This document shows positions 7,001 through 10,030 of a DNA stretch of 10,030 nt, one piece after another (within the stretch, counting starts at the first letter, position 1; every line of letters starts with the position of its first letter). A program made the translations under genes and the position numbers. This stretch comes from a bacterium (lineage in GTDB: Bacteria > Krumholzibacteriota > Krumholzibacteriia > JACNKJ01): NCBI GenBank assembly GCA_014382085.1, contig JACNKJ010000246.1:1-10030 (forward strand), written 5' to 3'. The notes beneath the pieces were generated by a model. It ran no database searches. It saw nothing but the letters and a program-made list of their open reading frames with translations, and was not told where the DNA came from.

Positions 7001-7776
7001 CCTTCCAGCTCTGGATCCTCGATCCCTCGGTGCATGGCAGCGGACCCATGGGCGACGGTGAAATGCTGTTCCAGTACCGGCAGGTTGCCAATCTCGATTA
7101 CGAGCGCAACTATGCCACCGTGGGCCTCGAGAGTCCTTCCGAAGACGACGGCTTGCAGGTCAGCTACGGCAATGTCTACTCACAAGGTTCCTTGCCCCTG
7201 TCGCCGGGCCTCGCGATTCGCATCCCTCCCGAAGCTCCCGTCTACGATCCGTTGACCCTGGCTGCCGCGGCGGCCCGTCCCAGCGGAAACGGTTGGAAGC
7301 TCGACTGGACGCCGAGTGACAATCGCCCCCTAACCGGTTGGCGCTTGCTGCGCGACGGCGAAGTCATTGCGACTCTGCCCGCCGGTGCGCGGGACTACGA
7401 AGATGCCGAAGGCGGCGAGAACGCGGAGTATCGCCTCATCGCCTTGCACCCCTTCGCGCAGGAAACCGATCTGGGTCTGCTGAGTGCGGTCCTGTCCAGC
7501 ACCATGTCGCTGGACCCGGCCAGCCCCAACCCCACGCGGGCGGGCGCCTGGATCCACTTCAGCCTGGGTCAGAGCGGACCGGCCAAGCTCAGCGTCTTCG
7601 ACGTGAGCGGTCGCCGTGTTCGCAGTCTGCTTTCAGGTGAAGGACACGGGGGCGCGCAGGCGCTTTTCTGGGATGGTCGTGACGAAGCCGGTAGAGAACT
7701 TGCCAGCGGCGTCTACTTTTACCGTCTGCAGGCCGGCGAGCGGAGCCTGACCCGCAAGCTGGTCCTGATAAGATAA
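4051..7776 (+). CDS. Large C25 (gingipain-like) multidomain exported protein with C-terminal sorting-type tail
   Basis: A 1241-residue protein with a signal peptide at 1-25 (ends GAIAA). The N-terminal region (26-160) is short and lacks the recognisable propeptide motifs of its paralogue at 1-2233. The C25 core (about 162-500) has LLLGDVD at 223-229, SDHPY at 241-245, LPDLHLGR at 254-261, Cys391 in FVCLNGNF, and CFGE at 402-405. The expected catalytic His is Arg355 (AYRGW). His428 and His431 lie in EHWSHTRYN after the Cys. Then follow an Ig-like domain (505-590), two CARDB-like domains (about 600-700 and 702-815, the second with DGDGxxDPGE at 712-721), a beta-sandwich of unassigned type (about 816-1058; FDFQYYGQ, DNGWISF, APFWDNF), an FN3-like domain (1065-1150) and a FlgD/type IX-like tail (1153-1241). 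The ATG overlaps the upstream stop. No strong ribosome site is seen, so translational coupling is likely. It may be a peptidase with a rearranged dyad, or an inactive homologue. Confidence 0.93.
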   Translation: MRRALYALALGTGLLAAMALGAIAAEIDQQAFSKMSVPVREEVLADKSILSFEIDEAVEPGGAIHRLIMLPADAGEVSLELLSGQGDLAEAKFLGYLRGRPVYSLRVDNPAPGELELAIHHSGSWGRQAPSYSRDFDRVFSALVSGIDDAANRDAAAGGNGSYVIITAPQYVAAAQPLVEWKRFKGFNVVLATTSETGLENTAIQAWLRNAYNTWDTPPEYVLLLGDVDVLPAWSFSENVSDHPYSLMDEGDWLPDLHLGRMSVESDLEAQTLVNKTVSYERDPYVEDTGWFTRSLMVAGNYGSTSPSTTVTWCGEQLESIGFDEASTVFFPPLFNGVYPITQAFEEGVSICAYRGWAYGPAGWEPPHFTVDNIPAVDNGAMTPVVMSFVCLNGNFENPTPCFGEVFTREGTPTEPKGAVAFIGNGEHWSHTRYNDAMAIAYFEHIVDNDVTTLGQVAMAGKLTFMNYFPHQIDETGNEESVEFYLHIYNLLGDPELNFWKQAPAELDVAIPTVIHSGTNFLSLEAHDLASELPIEGARLGVVQNGVLLGCAFSETSGAIFLPLSAPLDDGTVQITVTAPGYRPYSVTKNVGQATNLLAALESDPATAEPGEALDLGVLLRNEGSAATEAMNVSLLTGAGGAEITVATVNLPALEPGASAWTDTDFELTINYGMEDGRHLPFHLNAPGMEADASFSLTVTAPRLAVASANVDGDGLADPGETVNLVLDLSNIGSAGTEGGTATLLINTPGAATVDNATADFGTLPAGGGSSNAAEPYIITVSETVAMGSGIDFTLELESLEGHLLTTSFGIVVGQMSVGSPTGPDNYGYYAYDSADIDYPDQVPVYDWVTLSTRYGGTGAELDFPSDKYPDQGETTLLVDLPFDFQYYGQVFSEIRVSDNGWISFDPSDFFDFYNWGIPNRHGNHSLVAPFWDNFVVDPREDEIPPDWAHRDGIYSQYVAEKGAFIVEWSQVRHYKPEIDDLQTFQLWILDPSVHGSGPMGDGEMLFQYRQVANLDYERNYATVGLESPSEDDGLQVSYGNVYSQGSLPLSPGLAIRIPPEAPVYDPLTLAAAAARPSGNGWKLDWTPSDNRPLTGWRLLRDGEVIATLPAGARDYEDAEGGENAEYRLIALHPFAQETDLGLLSAVLSSTMSLDPASPNPTRAGAWIHFSLGQSGPAKLSVFDVSGRRVRSLLSGEGHGGAQALFWDGRDEAGRELASGVYFYRLQAGERSLTRKLVLIR

Positions 7777-7791
7777 GGGCACTGGACCGCC

Positions 7792-8958
7792 ATGAGGCTG
7801 ATCCTCACGCTCTTTCTGCTGCTGACCGCGCTCGGTCTCTGGGAGATGTTTCGGCATCGCTGGCACCGTAGGCGTATCCCCGTGCGTGTGCACGTGAACG
7901 GCAGTCGTGGAAAGAGTTCGGTAACGCGTCTCATCGCGGCAGGACTTCGCGCCGGCGAGTACCGGGTCTTCGCCAAGACCACGGGCTCGGCGGCGCGAAT
8001 CATTTACCCCGACGGGCGTGAAGCGCCCATCAGCCGACGCGGCGGCCCGAACATTCGCGAACAACTTGGAATCTTCCGCCAGTGCGTAAACTCGGGAGCG
8101 AACGCTCTCGTGCTCGAATGCATGGCTGTGCGCCCAGACCTGCAGTGGACCACCGAACATCGCATCGTGAAAGCCACCCACGGAGTGATCACCAACGTGA
8201 GGCCCGATCATCTTGAAGCCATGGGGCCGCGGCTTGAAGACGTGGCGCGAAATCTTTCGAGCACCATTCCCAAGCGAAGCAAGTTCTTCACGGCCGAGTA
8301 TCGTTTCCTTCCTCTTATGGAAGGCAAGGCCCGCGAATTCAAAACCCGCTTCCACCTGGCCAATGCCGAGGACGTGAAGCCCGAAGAGTTGGAAGGTTTC
8401 GCCTACGTGGAACTGGCTGACAATCTCAGCCTGGCTCTGCAGGTTTGCGAGTCCCTGGGCATCGGGCGACAGGACGCGTTGGAACACATGCGCAAGGTAA
8501 CACCTGACCCGGGCGCTCTTATTCCCGTGCGCATTCAGGAAAGTGATGTGCAGGTGGAGTTCATCAATCTTTTCGCGGCGAACGACCCCGAGTCCACGGC
8601 CTTCCTTTGGAAGCACCTGGCCTTGGGCGAGCGAGGCGATCGCACTTTGGCGCTCATCAATATTAGGGCCGATCGCATGCGCCGCAGCAAAGACCTGGCG
8701 CCCTTGTTCGGGCGACAGGTGAAGGCACACAAATACGTTCTCATCGGCGAGATGACCCATGTCTTTGCCGACATGATCCGTCGGCAGGGCGTGGCGAAAG
8801 ACGAGATCATCGACCTCGGCGGCAAAGGACCTGAAGCGATCTGGTCTCGCCTCGTGGCCGAAAGCGTGGGCAGCACCACCGTGGTAGGCATTGCCAACAT
8901 CGGCGGTGCCGGCGTGACCTTGATGGAGCTTTTGGAAGGGAAGGAGAGGGCGGCATGA
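7792..8958 (+). CDS. pgsB: Poly-gamma-glutamate synthase subunit PgsB/CapB (ATP-dependent amide ligase)
   Basis: A 388-residue protein, matching the roughly 390 of known PgsB. The family is a Mur-ligase-like ATP-dependent amide ligase that activates the gamma-carboxyl of glutamate and extends the chain at the inner face of the membrane with PgsC. Residues 3-20 are a membrane anchor, followed by a basic stretch (RHRWHRRR). The ATP-binding loop is GSRGKSS at 37-43. Further family motifs are KTTGSAARIIY (62-72), GPNIREQ (85-91), ECMAV (109-113), RPDHLEAMGP (137-146), PDPGA (238-242), FAANDPEST (261-269), NIRADR (290-295), LIGE (317-320) and GIANIGGAG (366-374). The start lies 15 bases after the previous stop. 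The ribosome site is weak (GGA at 7784-7786). Its stop overlaps pgsC. The polymer in this organism could differ from pure polyglutamate. Confidence 0.96.
   Translation: MRLILTLFLLLTALGLWEMFRHRWHRRRIPVRVHVNGSRGKSSVTRLIAAGLRAGEYRVFAKTTGSAARIIYPDGREAPISRRGGPNIREQLGIFRQCVNSGANALVLECMAVRPDLQWTTEHRIVKATHGVITNVRPDHLEAMGPRLEDVARNLSSTIPKRSKFFTAEYRFLPLMEGKAREFKTRFHLANAEDVKPEELEGFAYVELADNLSLALQVCESLGIGRQDALEHMRKVTPDPGALIPVRIQESDVQVEFINLFAANDPESTAFLWKHLALGERGDRTLALINIRADRMRRSKDLAPLFGRQVKAHKYVLIGEMTHVFADMIRRQGVAKDEIIDLGGKGPEAIWSRLVAESVGSTTVVGIANIGGAGVTLMELLEGKERAA
8943..8946 (+). promoter_or_regulatory. Ribosome binding site of pgsC, inside the end of pgsB
   Basis: GGAG within AAGGAGAGGG lies eight bases before the pgsC ATG at 8955. 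Together with the ATGA stop/start overlap it supports coupled translation and this start. Confidence 0.7.
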
Positions 8959-9425
8959 TCTATCAGGCTATTGGCTTGGGACTCGTTGTGAGCCTTGTCT
9001 TTTCGGAAATCCTCGGCCTGGCGGCCGGAGGTTTGATCGTCCCGGGCTACATCGCGCTTTACCTGGATCAGCCCGCGCGCATCATGGGCACCATTCTGGC
9101 CTCGCTTCTCACTTTCGCCAGCGTGAAGCTGCTGAGCCGGGCCATCCTGCTCTATGGTCGGCGCACCTTGGTTTTTTGCGTGCTGCTGGGCTTCCTCTTC
9201 GGCGGCCTCACTCGCTATCTGCTCATCTTCAACGAAATGCTCGGCTCCAATGTGGACATCGCGGTGATGCAGTCCATCGGCTACATCATCCCCGGGCTCA
9301 TCGCCTACTGGATGTTTCGCCAAGGTGTTTTGGAGACTTTGAGCACCATGATCATGGCCGCTTTCATCGTACGTGTGGCCATGGTGGTGGCCTACGGGGG
9401 GAGGCTCATTGAGCTGGCGTTCTAA
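8955..9425 (+). CDS. pgsC: Poly-gamma-glutamate synthase membrane subunit PgsC/CapC
   Basis: A 156-residue polytopic membrane protein, close to the usual length of about 150. Hydrophobic segments lie near residues 4-37, 43-67, 71-93, 104-121 and 127-148. The N-terminal part (GLVVSLVFSEILGLAAGGLIVPGY, read in two pieces across 9-32) has the typical PgsC arrangement: an acidic residue (Glu18) inside a membrane segment, then GGLIVPGY. A second IIPGLIAY motif sits at 111-118. In known systems PgsC pairs with PgsB as the membrane part of the polymerase. It overlaps pgsB by 4 bp (ATGA) and is overlapped by the next gene by 17 bp, so stoichiometric co-expression is likely. Confidence 0.94.
   Translation: MIYQAIGLGLVVSLVFSEILGLAAGGLIVPGYIALYLDQPARIMGTILASLLTFASVKLLSRAILLYGRRTLVFCVLLGFLFGGLTRYLLIFNEMLGSNVDIAVMQSIGYIIPGLIAYWMFRQGVLETLSTMIMAAFIVRVAMVVAYGGRLIELAF
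9400..9404 (+). promoter_or_regulatory. Ribosome binding site deciding the TTG start of the pgsW-like gene
   Basis: GGAGG, inside a run GGGGGGAGG, ends four bases before TTG at 9409. No ATG in this frame gives the N-terminal membrane anchor. The only alternative, GTG at 9442, would cut into the anchor and lacks such a site. Confidence 0.65.
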
Positions 9426-10030
9426 ATGGCGCAGACGCACCGTGCTGCTGGGCCTCGCCGCAGGGGCCATTCTCCTTCAATGGGTATTGGAAGAGACACG
9501 CAAGCCCGTGCGCCAGCGCGACTATGAGATCAAGCTGGAGGCGGCCGAGAAAGCCGACGAGGCTTTCGCCTCCATTCGTCGTTTCTGCGATCTTGAAGAC
9601 GCCGTCACCGATCTTGCCAACGACCCCTCCTGCACGGGCCTCATCGGTCCGGAGACCAGCCTCATTACCAACTCCTTCGGTAACCTGGAGTCCAAGCTCA
9701 CCACACTCAACCCAAACATGGCCGCCTATGTCGTTGAACTTTTCAAGCAGGCCGGCCTGCGCGAGGGTGACATGGTGGCCGTGGCGGTTTCGGGCTCCTT
9801 CCCGGGCATGAACATCGCTCTCTACTCCGCCATGGAAGTGATGGGCCTGCGCCCGGTGATCACCTGTTCGGTGGGTGCATCCAACTGGGGCGCTACCGAC
9901 CCCGACTTCACCTGGCTGGACATGGAGCGCCTCTTTGAGAGCGAAGGAATTTTCCGTTTCCGCTCCGTGGGAGCAAGCCATGGTGGCGGCGACGACATGG
10001 GACGTGGGCTCAGCCCACTGGGTCGCCAGA
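9409..10030 (+). CDS. pgsW: Poly-gamma-glutamate system protein (PgsW-like), C-terminus outside the window
   Basis: Read from TTG at 9409, 207 codons are open to the window edge. The N-terminus is basic (SWRSKWRRR, 2-10) followed by one hydrophobic segment (TVLLGLAAGAILLQWVL, 11-27), which suggests a type II membrane anchor with the bulk of the protein outside the cytoplasm. The rest shows features I associate with the gamma-glutamate system protein family found next to pgsB/pgsC: an alpha-helical start (EAAEKADEAF), GPETSLIT at 80-87, SLITNSFGNLESK-type text, SGSFPGMN at 128-135, GASNWGATDP at 156-165 and HGGGDDMGRG at 191-200. Its biochemical role is not established to my knowledge. It overlaps pgsC by 17 bp. 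The symbol follows the usual family name, recalled from memory. No pgsA/capA homologue is visible before the window ends. Confidence 0.85.
   Translation, partial: MSWRSKWRRRTVLLGLAAGAILLQWVLEETRKPVRQRDYEIKLEAAEKADEAFASIRRFCDLEDAVTDLANDPSCTGLIGPETSLITNSFGNLESKLTTLNPNMAAYVVELFKQAGLREGDMVAVAVSGSFPGMNIALYSAMEVMGLRPVITCSVGASNWGATDPDFTWLDMERLFESEGIFRFRSVGASHGGGDDMGRGLSPLGRQ

Noticed and set aside
7633..8760. Minus-strand open frame of 375 codons
   Set aside because: It is antisense to the end of the C25 gene and to pgsB, both of which are firmly supported by family motifs.
8535..9470. Minus-strand open frame of 311 codons
   Set aside because: It is antisense to pgsB and pgsC. Its composition (Gln/His/Ala-rich) is typical of an overlapping shadow frame.

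Overview
The window is about 60% GC, densely coded and bacterial. Several features point to an uncultured, Gram-negative relative of the FCB superphylum (the Krumholzibacteriota, Eisenbacteria, Fermentibacterota or Gemmatimonadota type of lineage). Large exported proteins carry a C-terminal FlgD-like/type IX-like tail (NPFNPST... then DVxGRxV... then WDGxDxxG... then SGVYFYxL...). There are also gingipain-type (C25) proteins and a secreted parallel beta-helix protein. The exact phylum cannot be settled from this sequence alone.

Layout: positions 1-2233 hold a minus-strand gene for a C25 (gingipain-like) protein. Its start is inside the window and its C-terminus runs off the left edge. A 198-bp divergent intergenic region (2234-2431) follows, with plausible extended -10 promoters facing outward and several short perfect dyads. 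To the right, five plus-strand genes are packed as one apparent transcription unit. They are a Cys-ladder beta-helix protein (2432-4054), a second, larger C25-like protein (4051-7776), and three genes of a poly-gamma-glutamate system: the ATP-dependent amide ligase pgsB (7792-8958), the membrane protein pgsC (8955-9425) and a pgsW-like gene (from a TTG at 9409, running off the right edge). The junctions are a 4-bp overlap, a 15-bp gap, a 4-bp overlap and a 17-bp overlap.

How the genes may work together: PgsB and PgsC form the membrane machinery that polymerises glutamate through gamma-amide bonds, and the third protein is a regular partner of these genes. The two genes upstream encode exported proteins with sorting-type C-termini, so this transcript would make both a surface polymer and surface proteins. 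The divergent C25 paralogue probably shares regulation. Both C25 proteins keep the nucleophile-position cysteine but have arginine where the gingipain catalytic histidine should be. Both also have an HTRYN motif after the cysteine. The two main points of interest are this altered active site and the physical coupling of surface proteins to a polyglutamate synthase. No RNA genes, mobile elements, CRISPR arrays or convincing terminators were seen.
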